Assembly: GCA_000155435.1 (NCBI GenBank)
Contig: DS990260.1
Coordinates: 2,708,984-2,772,983 of the forward strand
Source: Clostridiales bacterium 1_7_47FAA
GTDB lineage: Bacteria; Bacillota; Clostridia; Lachnospirales; Lachnospiraceae
DNA: 64,000 nucleotides
Reading direction: 5' to 3'
The position numbers were made by a program, and so were the translations under genes. The notes under the pieces are model-generated. The model searched no databases, was not told the DNA's origin, and worked only from the letters and a program-made list of their open reading frames with translations. Position 1 is the stretch's first letter; each line of letters begins with the position of its first letter. Shown one piece after another: positions 1 through 8,925 of the stretch.

Positions 1-67
1 GCCTGCCATATCCCATGGATACGGCGGACGCCCTTTCATTCCCTAACCCGTTACTGTCTCTAAAGCC

Positions 68-268
68 TTACCTGCTGGCCAGGACTTCGTTCATCCCTGC
101 AACCAGCTTATCACAGTCAATACCGTGAACCATGCAGGCCTCTTCCAGGGACTCACCCTGGGAAGCAGGACAGCCTAAGCAGTGCATTCCTGCACGCATC
201 AGCATAGGTGCAACCAGCTCGTCCATCTGTATCAGTTCGCCAATCAGCATGCTCTTATCAATTGTCAT
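68..268 (-). CDS. DUF1858 domain protein (putative redox-disulfide protein)
   Basis: A 66-residue protein that is essentially one DUF1858 domain, the small module associated with hybrid-cluster proteins and ScdA/RIC-type iron proteins. A CxxC pair is visible in [14 protein letters not shown], preceded by the usual MLIGELI start. A strong AAGGAGG lies just upstream of the ATG. It is transcribed divergently from pflB, which may mean a link to anaerobic metabolism. The molecular function of this family is not established, and a redox role is inferred from the CxxC motif only. Confidence 0.85.
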   Translation of the reverse strand: MTIDKSMLIGELIQMDELVAPMLMRAGMHCLGCPASQGESLEEACMVHGIDCDKLVAGMNEVLASR

Positions 269-633
269 GACTATAGTACCTCCTTATATTTCTGCTTTTA
301 GTATTCCCTTAAAAACGGATACCTGCGCTTTTATCATCATAATACGATTTCGTGTTTTTGACAAGCCCTGGATCCACTTACATTTTTTTCATATTAACCA
401 GAATTATCAAGGATTGTTAAAAAATATTATCATTAAAACCTATTGACGTGTATACAATGTACATCTTATAATAAATGTTGCAAAAGCAACAGCATAAACC
501 ATTTATTTTTAGTACACTATGGGTGCCAGAAGAACCGGTAAATATTTCTGAGCAGTATGGCTGTCATTCATATGGCTAATAATAATTCTATTATGATACT
601 ATCAGCACACGCATTCCACAGGAGGAAAAGTCT
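269..633. other. Divergent intergenic region upstream of pflB
   Basis: This 365-bp AT-rich gap holds the promoter at 443-472 and a leader of about 160 bp before pflB. Around 412-432 there is TTGTTAA followed by AT-rich sequence and TTATCA. The left half matches the TTGTTAA half-site of the redox regulator Rex exactly and the right half is poor, so a Rex site is only a weak possibility. No ORF here looks real. Confidence 0.5.
443..472 (+). promoter_or_regulatory. Sigma-70 type promoter of the pfl block
   Basis: TTGACG (443-448), an 18-bp spacer and TATAAT (467-472). The spacer contains the dyad-like GTGTATACAATGTAC, a possible regulator contact. It is the best promoter match upstream of pflB. 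Confidence 0.65.
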
Positions 634-2742
634 ATGAGAACAGAATGGAACACTTTTAACGGCGGTGTATGGCAGCGGGAAATCAATGTCCGCGATTTCA
701 TACAGAAAAACTATACCCCCTATGACGGCGATGACGGATTCCTGGAAGGGCCTACTCAGAATACCACGGAGCTTTGGGACCAGGTCATGGAGCTTACAAA
801 GAAGGAACTGGAAGCCGGCGGCGTCCTGGATATGGATACGAAAATCATTTCCACCATCACTTCCCATGGGCCGGGATATTTAAATAAGGAAAAGGAAACC
901 ATTGTGGGCTTCCAGACCGATAAGCCATTTAAGCGTTCCCTTCAGCCTTACGGCGGCATCCGCATGGCGGTGAAGGCATGCCAGGACAATGGCTATGAGG
1001 TTGATCCTGAGATTGTAGAATTTTTCACAAAGCATAGGAAGACACACAATGCAGGTGTGTTTGACGCATATACGGATGAGATGCGCGCATGCCGTTCCAG
1101 CCATATCATTACAGGCCTTCCTGACGCCTATGGCCGCGGCCGCATCATCGGCGACTACCGCCGTATTGCCCTTTATGGCGTGGATGCGCTGATTCAGGAG
1201 AAGAAGGAAGAAAAGGATTCCACACGCACCATCATGTACTCCGATGTCATCAGGGAGCGGGAAGAGCTGTCCGAGCAGATCCGCGCGCTGGAGGATCTGA
1301 AGACACTTGGAAAGATTTACGGATTTGATATTTCAAGGCCAGCGGCAGACGTTAAGGAAGCAATCCAGTGGACCTATTTCGGATATCTGGCGGCTGTTAA
1401 GGAGCAGAACGGCGCAGCCATGTCCCTCGGCCGTACCTCCACCTTTATTGACATTTACGCGGAGCGTGACTTGCGCGAGGGCAGATACACCGAATCCCAG
1501 ATTCAGGAATTCGTGGACCACTTCATCATGAAGCTGCGCCTTGTGAAGTTTGCAAGGACACCTGAATATAATGACCTGTTCTCCGGCGACCCCACATGGG
1601 TTACGGAGTCCATCGGCGGAATCGGCATTGACGGGCGCCATATGGTTACCAAGATGTCCTACCGTTACCTCCACACCCTTAAGAACCTGGGAACTGCGCC
1701 TGAGCCGAACCTGACCGTGCTCTGGTCCCCAAGGCTGCCGGAGAACTTCAAGCGGTTCTGTGCAAAGACCTCCATTGAGTCCTCCTCCATCCAGTATGAG
1801 AACGATGACCTGATGCGGGTAACCCACGGGGATGACTACGCCATTGCCTGCTGCGTATCCAGCATGAGGCTGGGCAAGGAAATGCAGTTCTTCGGCGCAA
1901 GGGCCAACCTGGCAAAGTGCCTGTTATACGCCATCAATGGAGGCGTGGACGAGATTTCCGGCAAGCAGGTAGGACCAAAATACCGTCCCATCACCTCTGA
2001 GTACCTGGATTACGACGAGGTCATGGACAAATATAAGGACATGATGAAATGGCTTGCCAAGGTATATGTCAACGCCCTTAACATCATCCACTACAACCAC
2101 GACAAATACAGCTATGAAAGACTTCAGATGGCCCTTCATGACAAAAAGGTGACCCGATGGTTTGCAACCGGTATTGCAGGGCTTTCCGTTGTGGCAGACT
2201 CCCTGTCCGCCATCAAGTACGCAAAGGTTAAGACCGTGCGCAACGAAAAAGGCATTGTGACAGATTATATCGTCGAGGGAGATTTCCCTAAATATGGAAA
2301 TAATGACGACCGCGTGGACCAGCTGGCAGCCGACCTGGTGCACACCTTCATGAGCTTCATAAAGGGCAACCACACCTACCGCGGCGGAATCCCCACCACC
2401 TCCATCCTTACCATTACCTCCAACGTGGTGTATGGCCAGAATACCGGTTCCACACCGGATGGTCGTAAGGGCGGGCAGCCATTTGCCCCTGGCGCAAACC
2501 CAATGCATCACAGGGACAGCCACGGTGCAATCGCATCCCTTGCCTCGGTTGCCAAGCTTCCGTTCAGGGATGCCCAGGACGGTATCTCCAACACCTTCTC
2601 CATCATACCGGGCGCCCTTGGTAAGGATGACCAGGTATTCATGGGTGACCTGGAAGTGGAACTGTCCGGCTGCGGCGGCTGCGAAGTGGGAGGCAACCTG
2701 TTCGAGGGCCTGGACACCGAAGCAGATAGCGAGGAATCATGA
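634..2742 (+). CDS. pflB: Pyruvate formate-lyase core subunit lacking its glycyl-radical domain
   Basis: Formate C-acetyltransferase core (702 aa), which converts pyruvate plus CoA to acetyl-CoA plus formate. The catalytic cysteine pair is present as ACCVSS (Cys406-Cys407), followed by the conserved [15 protein letters not shown]. The usual final 80 or so residues, with the RVSGYA radical glycine, are missing. After ALGKDD the frame runs through a 36-residue tail rich in Gly, Cys and acidic residues (SGCGGC near its middle) and stops. The missing domain is encoded by the next gene in another frame with its own ribosome site. The start follows ACAGGAGGAAAAG. This looks like a natural two-chain PFL rather than a sequencing error, because the tail matches nothing in normal PFL and the next ORF starts cleanly. 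Confidence 0.92.
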   Translation: MRTEWNTFNGGVWQREINVRDFIQKNYTPYDGDDGFLEGPTQNTTELWDQVMELTKKELEAGGVLDMDTKIISTITSHGPGYLNKEKETIVGFQTDKPFKRSLQPYGGIRMAVKACQDNGYEVDPEIVEFFTKHRKTHNAGVFDAYTDEMRACRSSHIITGLPDAYGRGRIIGDYRRIALYGVDALIQEKKEEKDSTRTIMYSDVIREREELSEQIRALEDLKTLGKIYGFDISRPAADVKEAIQWTYFGYLAAVKEQNGAAMSLGRTSTFIDIYAERDLREGRYTESQIQEFVDHFIMKLRLVKFARTPEYNDLFSGDPTWVTESIGGIGIDGRHMVTKMSYRYLHTLKNLGTAPEPNLTVLWSPRLPENFKRFCAKTSIESSSIQYENDDLMRVTHGDDYAIACCVSSMRLGKEMQFFGARANLAKCLLYAINGGVDEISGKQVGPKYRPITSEYLDYDEVMDKYKDMMKWLAKVYVNALNIIHYNHDKYSYERLQMALHDKKVTRWFATGIAGLSVVADSLSAIKYAKVKTVRNEKGIVTDYIVEGDFPKYGNNDDRVDQLAADLVHTFMSFIKGNHTYRGGIPTTSILTITSNVVYGQNTGSTPDGRKGGQPFAPGANPMHHRDSHGAIASLASVAKLPFRDAQDGISNTFSIIPGALGKDDQVFMGDLEVELSGCGGCEVGGNLFEGLDTEADSEES

Positions 2743-2794
2743 ACCAATAACCGTTTATCCATTCAAATGACATCAAGAAAGCGAGGACAACATT

Positions 2795-3040
2795 ATGGTA
2801 AAAGCAAGCGAATCCCAGATTGATAACCTGGTGGCACTGTTGGACGGCTATGCCCAGGAAGGCGGCCATCATCTTAATGTAAATGTATTCAGCAAGGAAA
2901 CACTCCTGGACGCCCAGGCACATCCTGAAAAATATCCTCAGTTAACAGTCCGGGTATCGGGCTATGCCGTAAACTTCAATAAGCTGACAAAACAGCAGCA
3001 GGATGAGGTCATTTCCAGGACCTTCCACGGAGCCATCTAA
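2795..3040 (+). CDS. Stand-alone glycyl-radical domain of pyruvate formate-lyase (GrcA-like)
   Basis: An 81-residue protein carrying only the PFL C-terminal domain. It has [27 protein letters not shown] with the radical Gly56, and the end [10 protein letters not shown]. Its residues 9-18 ([10 protein letters not shown]) resume where the preceding core leaves the family alignment. An AGCGAGGA ribosome site lies about 8 nt before the ATG, and 52 bp separate it from the core gene. E. coli GrcA (YfiD, about 127 aa) is a spare radical domain that rescues oxygen-cleaved PFL, but there the PFL also has its own domain. Here this protein appears to be the only radical-bearing subunit in the locus. It is the likely substrate of the activase encoded next. 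Confidence 0.85.
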   Translation: MVKASESQIDNLVALLDGYAQEGGHHLNVNVFSKETLLDAQAHPEKYPQLTVRVSGYAVNFNKLTKQQQDEVISRTFHGAI

Positions 3041-3102
3041 AATCATAACTGTCATAACCAGAGGGATTGTGGTAAAGTAAGGAGAGGAAAGGAGGGCTGC
3101 AC

Positions 3103-3864
3103 ATGATTGGACGTGTACATTCGGTTGAAAGCTTCGGCACGGTTGACGGACCTGGCATCCGTATGGTCATTTTCTTAAGCGGCTGTCCCATGAGATGCCT
3201 TTACTGCCACAATCCCGATACATGGGACCCCAAAGGGGGGAACCCTATGACCGTGGAAGAGATACTGGCACAGTTTGAACAGGCCCGCCCGTTTTACAAA
3301 AAGGGCGGTATCACGGTCAGCGGCGGCGAGCCACTGATGCAGATACGCTTTGTCACCGAACTTTTCGAGGCGGCCAGGGCCAGGAATATCCATACCTGTC
3401 TGGATACCTCAGGCATTACATTCAACCCTTCATCAGAAGGAATCATGGCCATGTTTGACCGGCTCATGGCTGTCACCGACCTGGTGATGCTCGATATCAA
3501 ACATATTGACCCGGAGGAACATATAAAGCTGTGCGCACAGCCCCAGGACAATATACTGGCATTTGCCAGATACCTGGAGCAGAAGAAAATACCTGTATGG
3601 ATCCGCCATGTGGCGGTGCCGGGCATTACGGACAATGAAACGTATCTGTACCGTCTTGGCAGGTATCTGGGGACCCTTAAGAATATAAAGGCCTTGGACG
3701 TACTTCCCTACCACGACATGGGCAAGGCAAAATATCACGAGCTTGGACTCCCCTACGCCCTTGAGGATGTGGCGCCCATGGAGGCCGGCAGGGCAGTGGA
3801 ATGCCGGAAGGTCATCCTGAGGGGAATGCGGGAAGCCAGGTTGTCCCAGGCAGGAGGCGTTTAG
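3103..3864 (+). CDS. pflA: Pyruvate formate-lyase activating enzyme (radical SAM)
   Basis: A 253-residue radical-SAM activase that abstracts the hydrogen from the PFL glycine. The Cx3CxxC cluster motif is GCPMRCLYCHNPDTW (about residues 25-39), after the family start IGRVHSVESFGTVDGPGIR. The SGGEP motif for SAM binding follows near residue 70. The length is typical. AAAGGAGGGCTGCAC precedes the ATG. It lies 62 bp downstream of the stand-alone radical domain, as expected if it acts on that small protein. Confidence 0.95.
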   Translation: MIGRVHSVESFGTVDGPGIRMVIFLSGCPMRCLYCHNPDTWDPKGGNPMTVEEILAQFEQARPFYKKGGITVSGGEPLMQIRFVTELFEAARARNIHTCLDTSGITFNPSSEGIMAMFDRLMAVTDLVMLDIKHIDPEEHIKLCAQPQDNILAFARYLEQKKIPVWIRHVAVPGITDNETYLYRLGRYLGTLKNIKALDVLPYHDMGKAKYHELGLPYALEDVAPMEAGRAVECRKVILRGMREARLSQAGGV

Positions 3865-3918
3865 GCTGATTGCTCTTGAATTTATACAATATTAACACAC
3901 AGAGGCAGCATTTTCCTC

Positions 3919-3947
3919 TTGAATAATTGTACTTTATAGTATAAAAT
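3919..3947 (+). promoter_or_regulatory. Possible promoter of the ferredoxin gene
   Basis: TTGAAT (3919-3924), 17 bp, TAAAAT (3942-3947), in an AT-rich gap between pflA and the ferredoxin gene. It is a moderate match only. The ferredoxin is probably transcribed separately and strongly. Confidence 0.4.
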
Positions 3948-3986
3948 AAAATAACAATGTAGACAAATCTAAGGAGGTACTTAATC

Positions 3987-4154
3987 ATGGCATATGTAAT
4001 TAACGACTCTTGTGTAAGCTGCGGCAGCTGTGCTGGAGAATGTCCAGTAGGCGCTATTTCTGAGGGAGATGGAAAGTACGTTATCGACGCTGATACCTGC
4101 ATCGACTGCGGAACCTGTGCAGCTACCTGCCCAACCGGAGCTATTGAAGGCTAA
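3987..4154 (+). CDS. 2[4Fe-4S] ferredoxin, clostridial type
   Basis: A 55-residue electron carrier. Two CxxCxxCxxxCP motifs are visible, CVSCGSCAGECPVGAI near the start and CIDCGTCAATCPTGAI near the end, each binding a [4Fe-4S] cluster. An ideal AAGGAGG sits 10 nt before the ATG. An intrinsic terminator follows at once, so it is a one-gene unit, which fits a highly expressed small ferredoxin. It is a plausible electron acceptor for 2-oxoacid:ferredoxin oxidoreductases such as the IorAB pair in this window, though the sequence alone does not show that. Confidence 0.95.
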   Translation: MAYVINDSCVSCGSCAGECPVGAISEGDGKYVIDADTCIDCGTCAATCPTGAIEG

Positions 4155-4165
4155 TTGAGTTACAT

Positions 4166-4197
4166 AAGAGCTTCTTCCTGAGGGAAGGGGCTCTTTT
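4166..4197 (+). terminator. Intrinsic terminator of the ferredoxin gene
   Basis: The hairpin AGAGCTTCTTCC / GGAAGGGGCTCT with a TGAG loop is followed by a T run, 12 bp after the ferredoxin stop. Confidence 0.85.
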
Positions 4198-4278
4198 TCA
4201 GTTTACGGAAACACCCAAAGGCGGCACACCGCATAAAATCTATTAATGTGGAATACATAAGTTATCCGGAGGAATTCA

Positions 4279-4998
4279 ATGATGATGAAAAAACCAGTAA
4301 TTGGAATCACCCCAGCCCATAATACTGAAAATGATGATATCAGCCTGCGCCCCACCTATCTGAGGGCTGTTCTGGCTGCCGGGGGTGTTCCTGTGGTCCT
4401 CCCGTTAGAGGCAGGGAATGAAGATCTGGAAATGCTTGTACAGATGTTTGACGGATTTCTCTTCTCCGGCGGACCGGATCCCCATCCCTTCCTCTTTGGT
4501 GAGGAAACCCAGGCAAACTGCGGTAACGCGTCCATTCCCAGGGATACCATGGAACTGGCGCTTTTAAAAGCTGTCATGGCTGAGAAGAAACCCATCCTTG
4601 GCATCTGCCGGGGCGCCCAGATCATCAATGTGGGGCTTGGGGGAAATATCTATCAGGATATCCCCAGCCAGACCGAACGCAGTTTTCCCATTGCCCATAA
4701 GCAGCCCTTTGCATATCCGGTCCCATCCCATCATGTGCATGTTGTAAAGGATACCCTGCTTGCAAGGATATGCGGCGGCAGGACGGAAATCGCAGTCAAC
4801 AGCTTCCATCATCAGGCGGTGCAGGAACCGGCTCCAGGCCTTATTGTCAGCGGCCTGGCGCCGGATACAGTCATAGAGGCCGTGGAAATGCCGGATTATC
4901 CTTATCTGCTGGGTGTACAGTGGCATCCGGAACACATGTGGCCCAAGGACCAGGCTGCTGCCAATATATTTAAGAGTTTTGTGGAGGCATGCAGGTAA
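4279..4998 (+). CDS. Class-I glutamine amidotransferase-like hydrolase (peptidase C26, PuuD-like)
   Basis: A 239-residue member of the gamma-glutamyl-GABA hydrolase family. The nucleophile elbow is GICRGAQIINV (Cys near residue 114), with FSGGPDPHP upstream. The histidine and glutamate of the triad lie in GVQWHPEHMW near the end. Family members cleave gamma-glutamyl bonds, as in putrescine catabolism, and several substrates are known, so the exact one is unknown. There are no other puu genes nearby. The start follows CCGGAGGAATTCA. It has its own transcription context between two terminators. Confidence 0.85.
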   Translation: MMMKKPVIGITPAHNTENDDISLRPTYLRAVLAAGGVPVVLPLEAGNEDLEMLVQMFDGFLFSGGPDPHPFLFGEETQANCGNASIPRDTMELALLKAVMAEKKPILGICRGAQIINVGLGGNIYQDIPSQTERSFPIAHKQPFAYPVPSHHVHVVKDTLLARICGGRTEIAVNSFHHQAVQEPAPGLIVSGLAPDTVIEAVEMPDYPYLLGVQWHPEHMWPKDQAAANIFKSFVEACR

Positions 4999-5009
4999 TA
5001 GATACAGAT

Positions 5010-5050
5010 AAGCCGGGAGGATCCATGATACATAAGAATCTCCCCGGCTT
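5010..5050. terminator. Hairpin between converging genes
   Basis: AAGCCGGG (5010-5017) pairs with CCCGGCTT (about 5043-5050) across a 25-nt loop, between the C26 hydrolase and the converging anti-sigma gene. T-runs are short, so terminator activity is moderately likely in either direction. Confidence 0.45.
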
Positions 5051-5106
5051 TCTGTTATTACTTTATACCATTACTTTCCGTTACTTCTATATATTAATGC
5101 ATCCCG

Positions 5107-5904
5107 CTATTTATTGTCGATTACCTCTCCCGCCATCTGCACCATCTCTTCCGCAGTCAGGGAGCCGTCAAATGTAAGCATATTATAATGTGTCCCGCCA
5201 TCCGTCCAGTCCACGCTCTTCACCACCTGATCCTCTACCTGATCCGAGCCATAGGAGATATAAAGCTCCCCTGCATCCATCCTGGCCTGTTCCTCCTCAG
5301 ATACCTGGTAGTTCGGAGGTACAAAGCGGTACTGGTCGGCCCTGTACTGAATAGCTATGCCATTGTGGTCAAAGGACTGGCTCTGTCCCGAATCCTCCCC
5401 ATATGAATCCATATTGCCTACATTGATAAACAGGTCGGGCATACCGGACTTTTTATATGTCAGGTTAAGCTCCTGGCCCTGCTGAACCACATTCCCCTCA
5501 TCATCCATCTGGCTCTCATTTACCGGGACGCCTGTACTGAACTGAAAACCATTGGCAAATGTCTCCGGCGCCTTTGTGACAAATCCCAGCTTTGTCTCCA
5601 TCTCCCCCAGCTTATCATATGTGAAATCATCTGCATGGGAGCTATGGGAACTTATCTGTGTAACCTTACCTGCCGCCACTGCTGTCATGCTTCCAATTAC
5701 ACATACCGCTGCTGCCACTACCATTATTTTTCTTGGACTCCATTTCCTCATTCTTGATTCCTCCTCTATTTTCCGGTGAACAGAGCACCGCATCCTCTCT
5801 TCATCTGCGGAAGTTACCTGTAAAGATCCAGCCTGCTTATATAAGGCATGGCTTATCTGTTCATCGAATCCCGCCATGTTCCCTTTTCCCTGCTGTCTGT
5901 TCAT
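5107..5904 (-). CDS. Membrane-anchored putative anti-sigma factor
   Basis: A 265-residue protein with an N-terminal cytoplasmic segment of about 58 residues and one membrane segment (about 60-79, MVVAAAVCVIGS). An extracytoplasmic domain follows that resembles DUF4367-type domains (LGFVTKAPETFANGF). No zinc-binding HxxxCxxC anti-sigma motif is seen. It overlaps the ECF sigma gene by 4 bp (ATGA), and its ribosome site GGAGGTAGCC lies inside the sigma gene end. This translational coupling is typical of sigma/anti-sigma pairs, so the role is inferred mainly from position and topology. The signal sensed is unknown. Confidence 0.75.
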   Translation of the reverse strand: MNRQQGKGNMAGFDEQISHALYKQAGSLQVTSADEERMRCSVHRKIEEESRMRKWSPRKIMVVAAAVCVIGSMTAVAAGKVTQISSHSSHADDFTYDKLGEMETKLGFVTKAPETFANGFQFSTGVPVNESQMDDEGNVVQQGQELNLTYKKSGMPDLFINVGNMDSYGEDSGQSQSFDHNGIAIQYRADQYRFVPPNYQVSEEEQARMDAGELYISYGSDQVEDQVVKSVDWTDGGTHYNMLTFDGSLTAEEMVQMAGEVIDNK

Positions 5905-6515
5905 AAGGCTACCTCCTTTTCTGCATCCTGCCGTCTGGTCAGCTCTCTCTTTAAATTAATCCTGGCTGTGTACAGCCTTGACTTGACAGTTCCTTCCATA
6001 CAGCCCATGATACCTGCAATTTCCTTTGTTGACATCTGGTTAAAATAATAGAATACCACCACCGTCCTCTGCTTGACAGGAAGGCTGCCTATGGCCCGGT
6101 ACAGCTCATCATCCCTGGAATGGGCCAGCACTTCATCCAGGACCGAGGATGCCTGGGGCTCCTCCTCCCCATATACCTCCTCCACCGGCTGTTCCCTCCG
6201 GCTCTTCCTGCATATACGCCATGCTTCCCTGGTGAGTGTCTTATAGAGCCAGCTGGAAAAATGTTCCGGTTCCTTTATCTTCTTTCGGTTCATCCAGCAC
6301 AGCACAAAGGTTTCCTGCACAATATCCTCGCTGTCTGCATGATTTCCGGATATGAGATATGCCATGCGAAGCACTTTGGGATAGTAATGTCCCATTAGCT
6401 GGTCAAATGCCTGGCTGTCGCCTTCCGACATCCTGCCCACAAGATATGTCACTGACTGTTCCGTGTGCGTCTGTTCCGTGTGCGTCTGTTCCGTGTGCGT
6501 CTGCTCCATATGCAT
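5901..6515 (-). CDS. ECF-type RNA polymerase sigma factor
   Basis: A 204-residue sigma-70 family protein. Region 2 is visible in AFDQLMGHYYPKVLRMAYLISGNHADSEDIVQ and region 4 in LPVKQRTVVVFYYFNQMSTKEIAGIMGC followed by VKSRLYTAR. The N-terminus is odd, a tandem EQTHT repeat (about residues 4-20) encoded by perfect 15-bp repeats. AGGAGG lies close to the first ATG, so translation may start two codons later at the second ATG (6509). The first gene of a two-gene unit with the putative anti-sigma. Confidence 0.9.
   Translation of the reverse strand: MHMEQTHTEQTHTEQTHTEQSVTYLVGRMSEGDSQAFDQLMGHYYPKVLRMAYLISGNHADSEDIVQETFVLCWMNRKKIKEPEHFSSWLYKTLTREAWRICRKSRREQPVEEVYGEEEPQASSVLDEVLAHSRDDELYRAIGSLPVKQRTVVVFYYFNQMSTKEIAGIMGCMEGTVKSRLYTARINLKRELTRRQDAEKEVAL
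6456..6507. repeat. 15-bp tandem repeat in the sigma-factor 5' end
   Basis: Three perfect copies of CTGTTCCGTGTGCGT (6456-6470, 6471-6485, 6486-6500) and a partial fourth. The unit is in frame and encodes EQTHT on the minus strand, so copy-number change would alter protein length without a frameshift. Confidence 0.95.
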
Positions 6516-6645
6516 CTCCTCCTTCCATCATATATTAGTTAGTATGGTCTGTTTCTATATTTTATCGGTGCACCTGTTATATAGAGGATGCTGCGGGGAA
6601 TTTGGTTCATTTTTATGAGACATATAAATTAAAATTTTTGATTAT

Positions 6646-6820
6646 CCATATATATGCTCCATCCAGCCAGAAACCATACTGCCAGCACTGCCTATTTTGC
6701 CATCTGCCGCGTTGTCGTCAGTCAGCGGAGGACCCACTCAGCTTCCTTCCTCCGCCTTGCAGGCTGACAAAATATTCAGCGCTGGCAGTACGGTTTCTGA
6801 CTGGATGGAGCATATAGATG
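6646..6820. repeat. Large imperfect palindromic element (about 175 bp)
   Basis: The left arm, starting ATATATGCTCCATCCAG, matches the reverse complement of the right arm, which ends GGATGGAGCATATAGAT, for nearly 60 bp with a handful of mismatches. The centre carries a second dyad (GCGGAGGA / TCCTCCGC). It lies between the sigma gene and the 3' end of the trp operon. It could be a MITE-like or structured-RNA repeat. It is not the same family as the 163-bp elements at 32229 and 62913. Confidence 0.75.
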
Positions 6821-6852
6821 TAAAAAGAAAGCATCCACAAAAAAGCGGATGC
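6820..6852 (-). terminator. Intrinsic terminator of the trp operon
   Basis: On the minus strand, GCATCC and GGATGC form a stem around a loop of about ten bases, followed by TTTCTTTTT, about 120 bp after the trpA stop. Confidence 0.75.
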
Positions 6853-6973
6853 CTTCCTAAACTTTATTTTATCATGGGAACCTATGTCTTTCAATCATGG
6901 AATGAACGGATCCTCCAGTGAATTATCTGCCTCTTCATCCACCGTTTCACCTTCCGTATCATCTACCGGGCCA

Positions 6974-7744
6974 TCACCCCACCGCCGCCTTCATCTGCCG
7001 TACATAGTTACACACAGGCTCCACACATCCGCGGCCATATTGGGCAACCATCTTCACAATGGCGCTTCCCACAATCACCCCGTCTGACTGGGCCGCCATC
7101 TCTTTGGCCTGCTCCGGAGTTGAGATTCCGAAGCCCACTGCGCAGGGCACCTGCCTTGCCTGTTTTACCGTATCCACCATTTCCTTTATATTAGTAGTAA
7201 TCTGGCTGCGGACACCGGTAACGCCCAGGGAGGATACGCAGTACACGAACCCGTCTGATTCCCTGGCAATGGCCTGGGCCCGTTCCTTGGAGGTGGGGGC
7301 TACCAGGTATATCAATACCATGCCGTATTTTTTGCAGGCAGGAAGCAGCTCCTCCCGCTCCTCAAAGGGCATATCCGGCACAATCAGGGCATCGATTCCA
7401 CAATCCGCAGCATTTTTCATGAACTTATCCACACCGTAGGCAAATACAGGGTTGATATATGTCATGAATGCCAGCGGCACGTCCGTCTTCTGCCGTATCC
7501 TTCTTACGCTGTCAAATATCTTATCCGTGGTGGTGCCGGAAGCCAGGGCGCGCATATCTGCTTCCTGGATTACAATCCCCTCTGCCACCGGGTCAGAAAA
7601 CGGGATGCCAAGCTCAATCAGGTCCGCCCCTGCCTCAGCCATGGCCGGAACCAGTTCCTCGGTCACACCCAGGTCCGGGTCACCTGCTGTTATAAATGGT
7701 ATGAATGCCTTCTTATTCTCAAATACTTCCTGTATCCTATTCAT
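6974..7744 (-). CDS. trpA: Tryptophan synthase alpha chain
   Basis: A 256-residue TIM-barrel subunit that splits indole-3-glycerol phosphate into indole and glyceraldehyde-3-phosphate. [10 protein letters not shown] and [17 protein letters not shown] (with the catalytic Glu) are near the N-terminus, and VGFGIS and [10 protein letters not shown] near the end. The ATG at 7744 was chosen because it follows a GGGGGTGG site and overlaps the trpB stop by 8 bp. A longer frame starting upstream would begin inside trpB. Last gene of the trp operon. Confidence 0.95.
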   Translation of the reverse strand: MNRIQEVFENKKAFIPFITAGDPDLGVTEELVPAMAEAGADLIELGIPFSDPVAEGIVIQEADMRALASGTTTDKIFDSVRRIRQKTDVPLAFMTYINPVFAYGVDKFMKNAADCGIDALIVPDMPFEEREELLPACKKYGMVLIYLVAPTSKERAQAIARESDGFVYCVSSLGVTGVRSQITTNIKEMVDTVKQARQVPCAVGFGISTPEQAKEMAAQSDGVIVGSAIVKMVAQYGRGCVEPVCNYVRQMKAAVG

Positions 7745-8921
7745 AGAGTTCCACCCCCCTGTATCTTGCAATTGCCGCAACATCCTTATCCCCCCTGCCG
7801 GAAAGATTTATCACAATAACCTGGTCCTTATCCATGTCTCCCGCCACCTTCCTGGCGTATGCCACCGCGTGTGCGCTTTCCACAGCCGGGATGATGCCCT
7901 CCATCCGTGAAAGATATTCAAACGAATCCACTGCCTCATCATCAGTCACGGGGACGTACTCAGCCCTCCCTTTATCATGGAGCGCCGCATGCTCAGGCCC
8001 GATTCCCGGATAGTCCAACCCGGCGGATATGGAGTAAACCGGCGCAATCTGCCCATACTCATCCTGGCAGAAGTAGGACTTCATACCATGGAAAATGCCC
8101 AGCTTCCCGGTTGCAATGGTGGCCGCGGTCTTCTCCGTCCGCACGCCCAGCCCGGCTGCCTCGCAGCCCACCAGCTTTACTCCCTCATCACCGATAAATT
8201 CATAAAAAGCCCCCATTGCATTGCTGCCGCCGCCCACACATGCAATCACCATGTCCGGAAGCTTACCTTCCTTTTCCATGAGCTGCGCCTTGATTTCCCT
8301 GCCAATCACACTCTGGAAATCCCGCACCATCATGGGAAATGGATGAGGCCCCATGACTGAACCGATGACATAGTGGGTATCGGATATCCGGTTGGTCCAC
8401 TCCCGCAGGGTTTCATTGACAGCGTCCTTTAATGTCTGGGTGCCGCTGGTCACCGGATGTACCTTTGCACCCAGAAGTTCCATGCGGTATACGTTTAACG
8501 CCTGGCGGTCCGTGTCCTCCTTGCCCATGAACACCTCACATTCCAGTCCCAGAAGGGCTGCCGCCGTGGCAGTGGCCACACCGTGCTGTCCTGCACCGGT
8601 TTCTGCGATGACCCTGGTCTTGCCCATCTTTTTGGCCAGCAGCACCTGACCCAGGGCGTTGTTAATCTTATGGGAACCTGTGTGGTTTAAATCCTCCCGT
8701 TTCAGGTAGATTTTGGCCCCGCCCAGGTCTTTTGTCATCTTCTCTGCATAGTACAGGCGAGACGGCCTGCCCGTGTATTCCTCCAGCAGATATTTAAGCT
8801 CAGCCACGAACTGAGGGTCCTTTTTATAATGTTCATACGCTGCTTCCAGCTCAGCCACGGCACTCATCAGTGTTTCCGGTATAAACTGGCCGCCGTGGAT
8901 TCCGAATCTTCCATTTGACAT
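7737..8921 (-). CDS. trpB: Tryptophan synthase beta chain
   Basis: A 394-residue PLP enzyme that joins indole with serine to give tryptophan. The PLP lysine lies in [13 protein letters not shown], the phosphate-binding loop is [10 protein letters not shown], and the start is [15 protein letters not shown]. The ATG at 8921 is preferred over upstream starts because AAAGGAGC sits 8 nt before it. That ribosome site is made from the last codons of trpF, so translation of the two is probably coupled. Confidence 0.97.
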   Translation of the reverse strand: MSNGRFGIHGGQFIPETLMSAVAELEAAYEHYKKDPQFVAELKYLLEEYTGRPSRLYYAEKMTKDLGGAKIYLKREDLNHTGSHKINNALGQVLLAKKMGKTRVIAETGAGQHGVATATAAALLGLECEVFMGKEDTDRQALNVYRMELLGAKVHPVTSGTQTLKDAVNETLREWTNRISDTHYVIGSVMGPHPFPMMVRDFQSVIGREIKAQLMEKEGKLPDMVIACVGGGSNAMGAFYEFIGDEGVKLVGCEAAGLGVRTEKTAATIATGKLGIFHGMKSYFCQDEYGQIAPVYSISAGLDYPGIGPEHAALHDKGRAEYVPVTDDEAVDSFEYLSRMEGIIPAVESAHAVAYARKVAGDMDKDQVIVINLSGRGDKDVAAIARYRGVELYE

Positions 8922-8925
8922 TGTA

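Noticed and set aside
412-432. Rex operator upstream of pflB
   Set aside because: Only one half-site matches the consensus, so it is mentioned but not listed as a site.
2700-2800. Sequencing frameshift splitting pflB
   Set aside because: The core tail is unrelated to normal PFL over about 36 residues, and the second ORF has its own ATG and ribosome site after a 52-bp gap. A simple indel would not give this.
6456-6507. CRISPR-like array
   Set aside because: The 15-bp units are directly adjacent without spacers, so this is a coding tandem repeat. No CRISPR array was found in the window.
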